Below the pieces are notes generated by a model that searched no databases, was not told the DNA's origin, and saw nothing but the letters and a program-made list of their open reading frames with translations. Source: Paenibacillus polysaccharolyticus (GTDB lineage: Bacteria > Bacillota > Bacilli > Paenibacillales > Paenibacillaceae). Taken from it: a DNA stretch of 64,000 nucleotides. This document shows positions 35,947 through 45,449 of this stretch, one piece after another; within the stretch, counting starts at the first letter, position 1; every line of letters starts with the position of its first letter. Position numbers and translations under genes: made by a program. The stretch lies in the NCBI RefSeq assembly GCF_900102085.1, contig NZ_FMVM01000023.1, positions 1-64,000 on the forward strand, in the 5' to 3' direction.

Positions 35947-37434
35947 TTACTCCTTAATACCTGAAGATTCAGCAGGTGTGAAGTCGCATTCCTGTAGAGG
36001 GACAACTTTGGTCTTTTTAATCCATTTGTAACCGAGCCATAGTATCAGGAATAACGGTACACTCAGGTAAGCAACAAGGACTCCACTCCAGTCGATCTGG
36101 TCACCTGTGAATGCCTGATAGTTCTGTCCAAGAATAACGATAATACACAAGACAAAAGCAAAGATTGGCCCAAAAGGGAACCAACGTGCACGGTAAGGCA
36201 AATCTCTCAAATCCCGGCCTTGTGCAACATAAGCTCGCCGGAATCGGTAATGACTGATCGCAATACCCAGCCACGTAATGAATCCACACATGCCGGATGC
36301 ATTCAGCAACCATGTATACACAATGCCGTCACCGAAGAGGGAAGCCAAAAATGCAAGCATGCCAACAGCGGTTGTGACAAGCAGCGCGTTCATCGGAATG
36401 CCTCGTTTATTCAGTTTGCCAAGGAAACGTGGAGCTTTGCCATCCCGGGCAAGTGCATAGAGCACACGGCTTGAAGCGTACATGCCGGAATTGCCTGCAG
36501 AGAGCACGGAAGTCAGGATGACGGCATTCATGACAGAAGCCGCAATCGCAAGTCCTGCTTTTTCGAAGACAAGCGTAAATGGGCTGACCCCGATGTTCTC
36601 CAGATCACCTTTGAGCAGATTCGGGTGAGTGTAAGGAATAATTAAACTAATTACAGTAATCGCCAAAATGTAAAAGATCAGAATACGCCAGAAGACCTGG
36701 CGAATGGCACGAGGCACGTTTTCGCGCGGGTTCTCACTTTCACCAGCGGCGACACCGATTAATTCCGTTCCCTGGAAGGAGAAACCCGCGGCCATAAACA
36801 CGCCGAGCACGGCGAAGAAGCCACCGTGGAATGGTGCATCACCGACTGTAAAGTTGCTGAAACCAACAGCTTCACCGCCTAGAATACCAAAGATCATTAA
36901 CACGCCGACACTCAGGAAGATAATGACGGTGGCCACTTTGATAATGGCAAACCAGTACTCCGATTCCCCGTATCCTTTGACAGACAGGATATTCAAGGCA
37001 AAGATCAGTACCAGGAATAGCAGACTCCATAACATGGATGAGCTGTCCGGAAACCAATATTTAATCAGAACGGTAGCTGCAGCGAGTTCGGCGGCAATGG
37101 TTACCGCCCAGTTGTACCAGAAGTTCCAGCCCATGGCGAAGCCGAGAGCGGGGTCAACGAAACGTGCGGCATACGTATTAAAAGAACCAGAGTCCGGCAT
37201 AAAGGTTGCGAGTTCACCCAAGCTGGTCATGAGGAAATAAACCATGATTCCAACAGCCGCATAGGCAAGTAATGCACCACCAGGGCCGGCAGTCGAGATG
37301 GCTGTACCACTTGCCAGAAACAGACCGGTACCAATCGAGCCGCCCAGGGCAATCATGGTCATGTGACGTGCACGCAATCCTTTTTTCAGTGTAGGTCCAG
37401 TTGTAGTGTGTGATTGGTTACTGCGGTCTTGCAT
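35947..37434 (-). CDS. lysP: Lysine-specific permease of the APC family
   Basis: Integral membrane amino-acid/proton symporter of 495 residues with about 12 helices. The APC signature of helix 1 is GGSIGTGLFLASG, followed by AGPGGALLAYAAVGIMVYF; length and sequence fit the LysP branch. The lysine riboswitch and its terminator directly upstream give independent evidence for lysine as substrate, since expression should be high only when lysine is scarce. The ATG at 37434 follows GAAGGAGTG. It appears to be monocistronic. Confidence 0.92.
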   Translation of the reverse strand: MQDRSNQSHTTTGPTLKKGLRARHMTMIALGGSIGTGLFLASGTAISTAGPGGALLAYAAVGIMVYFLMTSLGELATFMPDSGSFNTYAARFVDPALGFAMGWNFWYNWAVTIAAELAAATVLIKYWFPDSSSMLWSLLFLVLIFALNILSVKGYGESEYWFAIIKVATVIIFLSVGVLMIFGILGGEAVGFSNFTVGDAPFHGGFFAVLGVFMAAGFSFQGTELIGVAAGESENPRENVPRAIRQVFWRILIFYILAITVISLIIPYTHPNLLKGDLENIGVSPFTLVFEKAGLAIAASVMNAVILTSVLSAGNSGMYASSRVLYALARDGKAPRFLGKLNKRGIPMNALLVTTAVGMLAFLASLFGDGIVYTWLLNASGMCGFITWLGIAISHYRFRRAYVAQGRDLRDLPYRARWFPFGPIFAFVLCIIVILGQNYQAFTGDQIDWSGVLVAYLSVPLFLILWLGYKWIKKTKVVPLQECDFTPAESSGIKE

Positions 37435-37484
37435 GAAAACACTCCTTCATTTGTATTGCTGATGCAGTTCATAGATCCATAAAC

Positions 37485-37517
37485 AAAAAAAGACCACAGG
37501 CATGAGCCAGCGGTCTT
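37485..37517 (-). terminator. Riboswitch-controlled terminator of the lysP leader
   Basis: On the minus strand AAGACCGCTGG pairs with CCTGTGGTCTT around CTCATG and is followed by seven T, about 50 bp before lysP. It should form when lysine is bound. Confidence 0.85.
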
Positions 37518-37604
37518 GAATTTTATATCCGCACCATGTCCCAGATGATTAAGATAGCTCAACACAGAAGAAGTCATACCTTTTTTAGAAAAAGATACGA
37601 ATTT

Positions 37605-37770
37605 TGCTGTGACAGTTCTGCACCTTTCGGCTGCAGCCCCAGCTCACCGGACCGATAAAGGAACGTCCAGTAAACTTCGGCGGGTACACCTTTCGGCTGA
37701 TCTCAACAGCGGCTCCTAGCGCCTTCTTCAGCTTACTGATCGCACCCGCGACCTCTACCTCACCATGCAA
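37605..37770 (-). promoter_or_regulatory. Lysine riboswitch (L box)
   Basis: The minus-strand transcript shows the conserved L-box blocks in order: GAGGTAGAGGTCGCG, GATCAGTAAGCTGAAGAAGG, AGCCGAAAGG, CCCGCCGAAG, the TTTACTGGACG arm and a final GCTGCAGCCGAAAGGTGCAG. Together with the downstream terminator this is a transcription-attenuating lysine sensor. The remainder of 37435-37937 holds no gene. Confidence 0.93.
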
Positions 37771-37937
37771 TGGATGAGGTGTATCTATTGTTTATGAAGT
37801 TAGAAATCACGCTTCGAGCAGCGTGTAATCTGTTAATCAAACAGACAACAAGTATACCGCTCATCGATTTACAGTGCAATAACAAATGTTGGATTGTTCC
37901 CTGGAAGGCTCCTAAAGGACAATACTAAAAGATAAAT

Positions 37938-39080
37938 CTAATCCTGCTTTTTATTCCGTCCTGCCATCTGCTGCCACACCGTTCCGGCGGCCTGTTCACC
38001 AGACTCGATACGTTCTAGCGCCATTTTAGCCTGTAAACTTACTTCAAATTCTGGATCTTCCGCGGCGAGACGTAAAGCCTGCTCCGCTTCTTCAGTTCCG
38101 ACTTCATACAGAAAACGAGCCGCACGCCAGCGCACGAGTTTGCTCTTGTCTGTTAACGTTTCAATCATGGCCGGTGTGGCAACAGGGTCGCCGATGTCTG
38201 ATAAAGTATCCCCGGCAGTACGCCGTACAGCGGCAGAACTGTCCCGAAGCGCTTCGTACAGAAGTTCCATCGCTTCAGGTGTACGAATGTCCCCGAGATA
38301 GACAACGGCCAAGCGACGAATTTGCATTTTGCTGTCACGCAGTGCCTTTGCTACCAGATGCAGTCTTTCCTCTGTTGGTTCCATACCATCCAGTGCGGCA
38401 TAGCGTACATTCCAGTCTTCATTCTGAAGAGCTTCTTCCAGTTCCGGTCCAGCCAGCGCACGCCGATGCTCGACGAATTCTTCTGTATTTGTACCATGCG
38501 CAATAGCTTGCTGAATAACCTGCTCCAATCGCTCCGGTGGATAAGCCGCTTCCAGTTCTTGTTCAACTTCACGCGCAATATCCGGTAGTTCACCGTACCG
38601 TACCCCGTAATCGCTCAGTTTACGTTCTTTGATCAGTGTAGCACTGGCAACTTCCGTAACGGCTTTGACAAAACGGTCTGACAGTGAAATCCGTTCCTCT
38701 TTCGTTCCGGCTTTGACGCGAATTTGCATCGGCACTCCGCGGAAAAACTGAACAAAAACTTGTGCTTCTCCAAAGTGTTCACCTGAAGCATCTTCTGATT
38801 CAATCCAGTCCAGATTTACGCTTTCCTGACCCAGACGGCTCTGTACTTCACCAAGAATCACAGACCAGTCTGCATTGCCTTTACGATCCAGAGCAACGAA
38901 GTCAGTTGTGTGGAATACACTTTTCACGCCTGGAATGTGTAACATCTGGCGAATAAACGCCGGGGCTGAACGTTCGTTGTCCAGTGTATAGGTTCTGCGA
39001 ATCCCGTCTTCCAGACGTTCGTCGAGATGTAACATCATCGTATTTGGACTCGGTGTTGGTTCAATGGAAACTATATTCAT
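37938..39080 (-). CDS. CvfC/YpgR-like protein: NifU-N domain plus HEAT repeats
   Basis: A 380-residue cytosolic protein. Residues 1-85 resemble the Nfu/NifU N-terminal domain (SIEPTPSPNTMMLHLDE, FHTTDFVALDRKG). The C-terminal part contains HEAT-like helical repeats (RRTAGDTLSDIGDPVATPAM, WRAARFLYEVGTEEAEQALR). This combination is that of the 'conserved virulence factor C' family of Firmicutes (YpgR in Bacillus). The biochemical role is not known; a link to iron-sulfur metabolism is suggested only by the NifU-N domain. The ATG follows ATAGGAGG. Confidence 0.87.
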   Translation of the reverse strand: MNIVSIEPTPSPNTMMLHLDERLEDGIRRTYTLDNERSAPAFIRQMLHIPGVKSVFHTTDFVALDRKGNADWSVILGEVQSRLGQESVNLDWIESEDASGEHFGEAQVFVQFFRGVPMQIRVKAGTKEERISLSDRFVKAVTEVASATLIKERKLSDYGVRYGELPDIAREVEQELEAAYPPERLEQVIQQAIAHGTNTEEFVEHRRALAGPELEEALQNEDWNVRYAALDGMEPTEERLHLVAKALRDSKMQIRRLAVVYLGDIRTPEAMELLYEALRDSSAAVRRTAGDTLSDIGDPVATPAMIETLTDKSKLVRWRAARFLYEVGTEEAEQALRLAAEDPEFEVSLQAKMALERIESGEQAAGTVWQQMAGRNKKQD

Positions 39081-39333
39081 GGGTGAAACCTCCTATAATA
39101 GCAGATTGATACATAAGCTCCCGTAAAATAAATCACAAAGTACCTTTATTTTAACGGATACCTCTATTTTACATGAAATCAGGAAAACTGCGAAATTACA
39201 TGCCGATGAGAAGCATTAGCGCAGGTATGTGAAGAAGTGCGAAGATTGTTAACACTTCTTTCATGTTCGTGCACAAACATTTTTAAATGAAACCTGACAC
39301 AATAGAGGTAAGAAGCTATTGGAGGTTATATCT

Positions 39334-39750
39334 ATGGAGCCTGTTACTGTGCTAACGGATGGAGAGCGTTGTATTAACTTTGAGAAAATCAAACCTTTGT
39401 TTGAGGATTGGATTGCTTCTGCGCCATCAGATTCAGTAAAGGGAACAGGAAGAGGGGATTGGGAGAATTCCCGTTTTTGCATTGTGGATTATAGGAACGC
39501 TGATCAGGCCATAGCCGCGGCGAAAGCCGTCCGTGCTTTTGTACCGGATGTTCCTCTACTGGTCATTACCGATTTTACATCCTTGGTTCGTAAGCGTCAT
39601 CTGCAACAGATTACAGGTACTGGTGTTATGAAGTTGATGCTCTGGAATGAACAAGACCCCGATCAATTGGTTAGCGGCATCGAGAAATGGCTGCAAACTT
39701 TCGGGTACGAAACACCAATAACCATGCCTTCCGCTTTACACATTCGGTAA
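39334..39750 (+). CDS. Degenerate receiver-like protein
   Basis: A 138-residue protein whose second half has the alternating strand/helix pattern of a CheY-like receiver (FCIVDYRNADQAIAAAKAVR, VPLLVITDFTS, GVMKLMLWNEQDP). It lacks a clear acidic cluster, and the usual phospho-Asp position reads DYRNAD. It may be a pseudo-receiver; this is a structural guess. The ATG at 39334 follows TTGGAGG. It is convergent with the response regulator at 39834, with which it may share a role. Confidence 0.6.
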   Translation: MEPVTVLTDGERCINFEKIKPLFEDWIASAPSDSVKGTGRGDWENSRFCIVDYRNADQAIAAAKAVRAFVPDVPLLVITDFTSLVRKRHLQQITGTGVMKLMLWNEQDPDQLVSGIEKWLQTFGYETPITMPSALHIR

Positions 39751-39833
39751 AACGAAAGAAGCATGGTGCTTGCAAACTGTTTTTATACAGCTTTGTTATG
39801 TTTATGTTTTGTGATGGCTGTACCTACGACCAA

Positions 39834-40532
39834 CTAGACCATATATTTATAGCCTGTACCCCATACCGTTTTAATAAAACGGGGATTTTTGGGGTCGGGC
39901 TCTATTTTTTTGCGAAGACTAGAGATATGTACGTCGATGGTTCGATCCAGATAGGCGCGTTCAGAGCCTTTAATGCGGTCCATCAGTTCATTACGGGTAA
40001 ATACTTTGCCCGGATTGCGATACAATTCCTTCATAATCTCAAATTCGATATGGGTTACATCGATTTCAACACTATCTACAAATAGCGTTCTCCTGTATTC
40101 ATTTACACTAATGTGACCTGTCACTTCAGATGGCTGATTCTCTTTAACGGGTTTATCCTGATAAGTGATAATCGACCTGCGTAACAATGCTTTAATTCTG
40201 GCGTCCAACTCCTTCAGACTAAACGGCTTGCAGAGGAAATCGTCAGCACCGTTATGTAAGGCACGAAGTCGATCATTTAACATCGTACTTGCAGATATCA
40301 TCAGGACAGGAACGGTGGAATGTTGCCGAAAAGAGTCAACAAGTTCGTTACCGTCAATTTCGGGCAACATCAAATCTGTCACCACAATATCAGGTTGAAA
40401 CTGGGAAAATAAATGAAGAGCTTCACGGGGATGATGAACCCGCTCGGTTATGTATCCTTCCTCATCAAGAAAAAAAGCGATCATGTCCGCTAAATTCTTT
40501 TCATCTTCTATAAGAAGTACTTTGATTGACAT
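39834..40532 (-). CDS. OmpR-family response regulator
   Basis: DNA-binding response regulator of 232 residues. The receiver domain (1-118) has acidic Asp/Glu at 9-11, phospho-Asp53 (VVTDLMLPEIDG) and Lys in LCKPFS. The winged-helix output domain (about 135-232) ends RFIKTVWGTGYKYMV. It is divergent from a histidine kinase at 40866 with 333 bp between them, so the kinase is the presumed partner. The ATG follows AAGGAGTG. In the 40533-40865 gap only a TATAAT at 40743 facing the kinase is notable. Confidence 0.93.
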   Translation of the reverse strand: MSIKVLLIEDEKNLADMIAFFLDEEGYITERVHHPREALHLFSQFQPDIVVTDLMLPEIDGNELVDSFRQHSTVPVLMISASTMLNDRLRALHNGADDFLCKPFSLKELDARIKALLRRSIITYQDKPVKENQPSEVTGHISVNEYRRTLFVDSVEIDVTHIEFEIMKELYRNPGKVFTRNELMDRIKGSERAYLDRTIDVHISSLRKKIEPDPKNPRFIKTVWGTGYKYMV

Positions 40533-40865
40533 AACTTCACACTCCTTACGAACGAGGATTTGTTAAGAAATTACGATGAAATGATGAAAAATACCGCAAA
40601 AAATTTAATGGTTCTATTCCAGAATATAGGAAGTAGCACCAACTTGCAAAAAGACTTTACCTTGATAGTGTAGTTTATCATGAGATTACTTTTTTTGCCG
40701 AATCATAATTTTTGCCATACGTATTATGCATGTTAATTAAAGTATAATGGATCAGAGTGCTTAAAGGGAAAAAAGGTTCGAAGTTATCGCCAGCTATTAG
40801 GGGGAACAGATGTTGTTAGAGAGAACAAAGAGGGCAGAAGTACCTCGAATCCACGGTGAGGACAG

Positions 40866-43721
40866 ATGTATATGTATGGGATAACGGAAGCGAGGAACCT
40901 GTTGGAACGGATTCTACTGCACCTGAGAAGACCCTGGATTGGAACATGCCTTCTGGTGATCTTTGGCACACTAAGTTCCATTTTTCCGTTTACGTTGTTC
41001 TATGGTGTACAATTTGTACTCACTAGTGCCGCGGCATTGGTTGCCCTTCGTTTGTATGGAGGGGTATACGGTTTTGTAACACTTACGTTCATCCATCTGA
41101 TTAAAATTCTGATCGTTGGTATAGATTCACATAGCCTGTATATCACGCTAGGACATTTTTTAGAGCTAATCTGGATGCTAGGGTGGCAAAGCTACTATAA
41201 AAAAGGCAGTCTGATCAAAGCTAACGCTGTGTTCTGGATTGTGATGTTACTTCCTGCAATTGGTTACGGATATTATGTTTTAGGCCTGACTGTGGAAGTG
41301 ACCAAATATGAATATATGTACGTGGCTGTCGTAAGCATGGTCAACGCCCTGATAGCAGGCATTGTGGTTGATTTTTGGATCACTTTGGGTGAACATCAGG
41401 CTAAACGTGCAGGCACGATCCCCCTAGCGAGAATTGCATTTAAATATGTGGTTGCTTTTGTTGTGTTTGTCTCTCTTGTCCTGTTGTCAGTGGATAGTCG
41501 CAGACAATTGAGCCAGATGAACGAATCCATCTTACGGGATATGAAACATGCAGCGAATGCTGTGGTTCAGGATTTAGATGAACAGTATGTAACGCCGGAT
41601 AACCTTGCAGAAAATGTAGAGCGTTACCACCATTTGTTGGGTATGAATGTGATTTTACTAGATCAGCGTGGAACTGTCGTTGTTTCTGGAATCCCCGAGT
41701 ATCTTCCGGGAGAATTCATAAATCTGGATAGTTTTCAGGTGCTGACATCCAGGAGCGGCCCAATTCTTTTAAATTCAGAGAAAGCTCATTACAGCGATAT
41801 ATTGGATCATTGGAAGGAAGCTTCTTTTATCTATGAGGCTGAGGAAACGGCTATTACCCCTTATCAGGTGTTTGTTGAAACCAATTCGTCCCAGTATTAC
41901 ACGCAAATTGAGAAGATCTATCTGACTACTTTTCAATCTTTATTCGTTATTATCGTTACATCCATGATTGTGGCAGCTCCTTTGAGTAGCAAAGTGGTTA
42001 GTCCCTTACTTCGTTTGACCCGGTTAACAGGTTCTCTTCCTCGTCTATTGTTTCGAAACGGAAATATGGATTGGCCGAGCAGTCATGTGACCGAAGTGCA
42101 GATCCTCATTGGAAACTTACGCAAGATGGCGGATGTGTTACTCGAACAATTCGAACAGATTCGACTCGATAAGTTAACACTGGAGGACAGGGTCATTGCT
42201 CGTACGAAGGAACTGAAGAACAGCGAAGGCATTAAACGTGCCATTATTGAATCTTCAATTGATGCCATTATCTCGGTTGATTGTCAAGGGGTGATCATTG
42301 AGTTTAACCCCGAGGCCGAAAGGATGTTTGGATTGGGGCGGAAAGAGGTTTTGTTGCAGAAGAAAGCCTCATCTCTTTTCCAGGGGATTAGTTTACAGGA
42401 AATTAAGTTGATGTTAGAACAATATGAGTATGTCGAAGGCAAACGGTATATCACGGTTGATGAAATATTAGGTGTTCGCAATGACGGCTCCGTTTTTCCG
42501 ATTGAGTATCGAATTGTAGAGATTCAATTGGGGAAAAACGAGACGTTATACAATCTGTTCATCAAAGATATTACAGAACGTACTCGTGCAGAAGAAGACC
42601 GGGTGCGTCATGCCCTTGTATTGGAGCACCTTAACCTGGAGCTGTTCCAAGAGAAGGCAGCAATTCAGGAACAGCGCGATATCAGTGAACAATTCATTGA
42701 ATCGGTTCGCGAAGGACTTGTCATGTCTGACCGTTCAGGCACGATTACAATTGTGAATCGCCGAATAGAAGAGATGTTTGGACTAGGTAATTTTCTAGGA
42801 GAATCCATCACTGACTTGGCTCAAGCCATCGATTCAATGGTACAGACGGATAACTTCAATCTGACAGAACAGACAAGAGCATTTCTGGATGGAGAACAAG
42901 CATTCATCGAGACCAACTTCTATTTTGATAACGTGGAACAAAGCGTTTTTTCGTTGTACATGAAACAGTTGGACGTGCCAGGGAAAAATCATGGATTCCT
43001 GCTCGTATTTCGTGACTTAACGGGTGAAGAGCGGCTGAACCGGATGAAAAACGAGTTGATTAGTGTTGTTTCTCATGAACTTCGTACACCTGTGGCTACC
43101 ATCATGGGATATGTTGAACTGATGTTAATGTATGACCTCCCGGCATCCCAACGTAAGGAGTTTATGGAGACTATTGCGTCTGAAGGCAAACGTCTGAGCA
43201 GCTTGCTGGATGATGTGCTTGATATCCAACGACTCGATAATGAAGGCATGACTTATCATATGACCTACGTTCCGCTCGTGGACCTTGTTGAAGGTGTAGC
43301 AGAACAATGGAACATGAAGTCTTCTCAGCGGATCTATGTGCATGTCTTTAATGGTGATCTCTTTGCTTATGCGGATCAGAACCGGATGGTTCAAGTATTG
43401 CATAATCTGATAGGCAATGCGGTAAAGTACTCTCCAGGAGCAGAGCGAATCGACGTCACATTATGGGAAGAAGAGGGGGCTCTGTGCATCGATGTACGGG
43501 ATTATGGCATAGGGATTGCCGAGAGTGAGAAGGATCTCCTGTTTAACAAGTTTTACCGTGTAGATAATTCGGACCATCGTCAGATTGGTGGCACGGGCCT
43601 CGGTTTGTATATCTCCCGCAAAATTGTGGAGGATCATCAAGGAAGTCTGACCTTCATGTCGGCGCCAGGGAAAGGCAGTACGTTCAAAGTCAGGTTGCCC
43701 AAACAGGACGTTGTGCTTTAG
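40866..43721 (+). CDS. Membrane sensor histidine kinase with PAS domains
   Basis: Sensor kinase of 951 residues. The N-terminal 210 residues carry about six membrane helices resembling the 5TMR-LYT type (IFPFTLFYGVQFVLTSAAAL). A sensor region of about 150 residues and another membrane helix (about 357-380) follow, then a HAMP-like linker, two PAS domains (starting near AIIESSIDAIISVD and FIESVREGLVMSD), HisKA with phospho-His737 (VVSHELRTP), and HATPase with NLIGNAVKYSPG, DYGIGI and GGTGLGLYIS. The signal is unknown. It is divergent from the OmpR-type regulator at 39834, its likely partner. The ATG at 40866 has GAGGAC close upstream. Confidence 0.9.
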   Translation: MYMYGITEARNLLERILLHLRRPWIGTCLLVIFGTLSSIFPFTLFYGVQFVLTSAAALVALRLYGGVYGFVTLTFIHLIKILIVGIDSHSLYITLGHFLELIWMLGWQSYYKKGSLIKANAVFWIVMLLPAIGYGYYVLGLTVEVTKYEYMYVAVVSMVNALIAGIVVDFWITLGEHQAKRAGTIPLARIAFKYVVAFVVFVSLVLLSVDSRRQLSQMNESILRDMKHAANAVVQDLDEQYVTPDNLAENVERYHHLLGMNVILLDQRGTVVVSGIPEYLPGEFINLDSFQVLTSRSGPILLNSEKAHYSDILDHWKEASFIYEAEETAITPYQVFVETNSSQYYTQIEKIYLTTFQSLFVIIVTSMIVAAPLSSKVVSPLLRLTRLTGSLPRLLFRNGNMDWPSSHVTEVQILIGNLRKMADVLLEQFEQIRLDKLTLEDRVIARTKELKNSEGIKRAIIESSIDAIISVDCQGVIIEFNPEAERMFGLGRKEVLLQKKASSLFQGISLQEIKLMLEQYEYVEGKRYITVDEILGVRNDGSVFPIEYRIVEIQLGKNETLYNLFIKDITERTRAEEDRVRHALVLEHLNLELFQEKAAIQEQRDISEQFIESVREGLVMSDRSGTITIVNRRIEEMFGLGNFLGESITDLAQAIDSMVQTDNFNLTEQTRAFLDGEQAFIETNFYFDNVEQSVFSLYMKQLDVPGKNHGFLLVFRDLTGEERLNRMKNELISVVSHELRTPVATIMGYVELMLMYDLPASQRKEFMETIASEGKRLSSLLDDVLDIQRLDNEGMTYHMTYVPLVDLVEGVAEQWNMKSSQRIYVHVFNGDLFAYADQNRMVQVLHNLIGNAVKYSPGAERIDVTLWEEEGALCIDVRDYGIGIAESEKDLLFNKFYRVDNSDHRQIGGTGLGLYISRKIVEDHQGSLTFMSAPGKGSTFKVRLPKQDVVL

Positions 43722-43752
43722 TCTGTTTATCGAAAGTTATTATAGTATCGTG

Positions 43753-43803
43753 AGCTTTTATCTTTTGGCACGTGACCGTGCGGAAAGGTAAAGGCTTTTT
43801 TAT
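43753..43803 (+). terminator. Terminator after the sensor kinase
   Basis: A long stem AGCTTTTATCTTTT/GAAAGGTAAAGGCT with an apical GCACG/CGTGC hairpin is followed by T residues. Confidence 0.8.
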
Positions 43804-43909
43804 TGTTCTAACTTTGTTTTTCGTCATATGGGATAAAAAAACGGGAACTTTTGCACACTGTATATAGAGCCATAATTTGCATTCTGTGCAAAAGGAGGGC
43901 ACCACGTAT

Positions 43910-44014
43910 ATGTTTCGCAAACAAGAGAAAACGCTCATCATCGTTTGTTTGGTGGCGGCTGTAGTTGTACTGTACGCCGTAGTCAAAAGCATCATCCGTA
44001 TTATGAGTTATTAA
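43910..44014 (+). CDS. 34-residue single-helix membrane peptide upstream of cydA
   Basis: AAAGGAGGG lies 11 nt before an ATG opening a 34-codon frame: a basic N-terminus (MFRKQEK), one hydrophobic helix (TLIIVCLVAAVVVLYAVV) and a basic tail (KSIIRIMSY). Start, ribosome site and composition make it a credible gene although very short. It is 88 bp upstream of cydA and on the same strand, so it may be co-transcribed and associated with the bd oxidase. It does not resemble CydX by eye. Confidence 0.6.
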   Translation: MFRKQEKTLIIVCLVAAVVVLYAVVKSIIRIMSY

Positions 44015-44102
44015 AAATCCGTTCAGGCATGTACATAACCCATAACGATTCAACGAAACAATCAAACAACGATAACGATTACGCTGAAAGAGGAGTGTAC
44101 CC

Positions 44103-45449
44103 ATGTCATCTCTGGACCCCGTACTGCTCAGCCGGATTCTAACCGGTCTGACCCTGTTTGTGCATATTATCTTTGCTTCTATTGGTGTAGGTGTTCCGCT
44201 CATGATTGCTTTGGCTGAATGGCGGGGGCTACGTACCAATGACATTCATTACACCTTGCTGGCTCGTCGATGGGCGAGAGGTTTTGTCATTACGGTGGCC
44301 GTAGGTGTAGTCACAGGCACATCCATCGGCTTACAGCTGAGCTTGCTGTGGCCCATGTTTATGCGTGTCGCTGGTCAAGCGATTGCGTTGCCGCTTTTTA
44401 TGGAGACATTTGCTTTTTTCGTAGAAGCGATTTTTCTGGGGATTTACCTATACACTTGGGATCGTTTCAAAAAGAAATACACGCACATGTTGTTGCTCAT
44501 TCCGGTCGCTCTTGGCTCATCCGCTTCCGCGATATTTATCACAACCGTGAACTCGTTCATGAACCAGCCACAAGGTTTCACCTTGATTAACGGCATCATG
44601 AAAGATATCGATCCCATTGCCGCAATGCTGAACCCGGCGACACCAACCAAAGTATCCCACGTGCTTGCTTCCTCCTATACCTTGAGTGCCGGTGTGTTGG
44701 CAGGGATTGCGGCATTTAGTCTGCTACGTGGACGAGATCATGTGTATTACAAAAAAGCACTCAAGCTCACAACAGTATCTGCGCTTGTGTTTGCGATCAG
44801 CACCGTCATGATCGGTGATTCTTCAGGTAAATTTCTGGCGAAATATCAGCCGGAGAAGCTGGCCGCTGCTGAGTGGCATTTCAAAACGATGAAGGAAGCA
44901 CCGCTGGTGTATGGCGGTATTCTCGATGAAAACAACGAGGTCAAATATGCCATCGAAATTCCTTATGCGCTGAGCATTTTGGCTGGTAATCGACCGGATA
45001 CAGAAGTGAAGGGACTGGAAGAATATCCTGCCGATCTCAGGCCGCCGTTGTCTATTCATTATATGTTTGACCTGAAAGTAACAACAGGAGTCATTATCCT
45101 GCTGATCCCCGTGTTGTACGTGTTACGCCGCTGGCTGCCTGGACGCAAACCTTATCCGAAATGGCTACTGCTTGGCATCGTGCTTCTCGGCCCACTGGCG
45201 ATGATTGCGATTGAGCTTGGCTGGATGTTTGCCGAGGTGGGCAGACAGCCCTGGATTTTGCGCGGATATATGAAGGTGTCCGAGGCGGCGACGACCTCGA
45301 CTTCGGTGGGGTGGATGCTCGTGCTTTTTATCCTGCTGTATCTGGTGCTGTGTTTCTCGTGCATTCGTGTGATCAGCAAGTTGTTCCGTAACAAGGAAGC
45401 GGAGAAGGAACTGGATTCGCTTGGCCTGGAAGGAGGCATAGTGCATTGA
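44103..45449 (+). CDS. cydA: Cytochrome bd oxidase subunit I
   Basis: Membrane subunit of 448 residues of the quinol oxidase that reduces O2 at low oxygen tension. The N-terminal helix with the haem-ligand His is LTLFVHIIFASIGVG; LPLFMETFAFFVEAIFLGIYLY is the conserved Glu-containing helix. A short Q-loop typical of Firmicutes is seen, with no long insert. The ATG follows AAAGAGGAG. cydB overlaps its stop codon. No cydCD exporter genes lie in the window. Confidence 0.93.
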   Translation: MSSLDPVLLSRILTGLTLFVHIIFASIGVGVPLMIALAEWRGLRTNDIHYTLLARRWARGFVITVAVGVVTGTSIGLQLSLLWPMFMRVAGQAIALPLFMETFAFFVEAIFLGIYLYTWDRFKKKYTHMLLLIPVALGSSASAIFITTVNSFMNQPQGFTLINGIMKDIDPIAAMLNPATPTKVSHVLASSYTLSAGVLAGIAAFSLLRGRDHVYYKKALKLTTVSALVFAISTVMIGDSSGKFLAKYQPEKLAAAEWHFKTMKEAPLVYGGILDENNEVKYAIEIPYALSILAGNRPDTEVKGLEEYPADLRPPLSIHYMFDLKVTTGVIILLIPVLYVLRRWLPGRKPYPKWLLLGIVLLGPLAMIAIELGWMFAEVGRQPWILRGYMKVSEAATTSTSVGWMLVLFILLYLVLCFSCIRVISKLFRNKEAEKELDSLGLEGGIVH

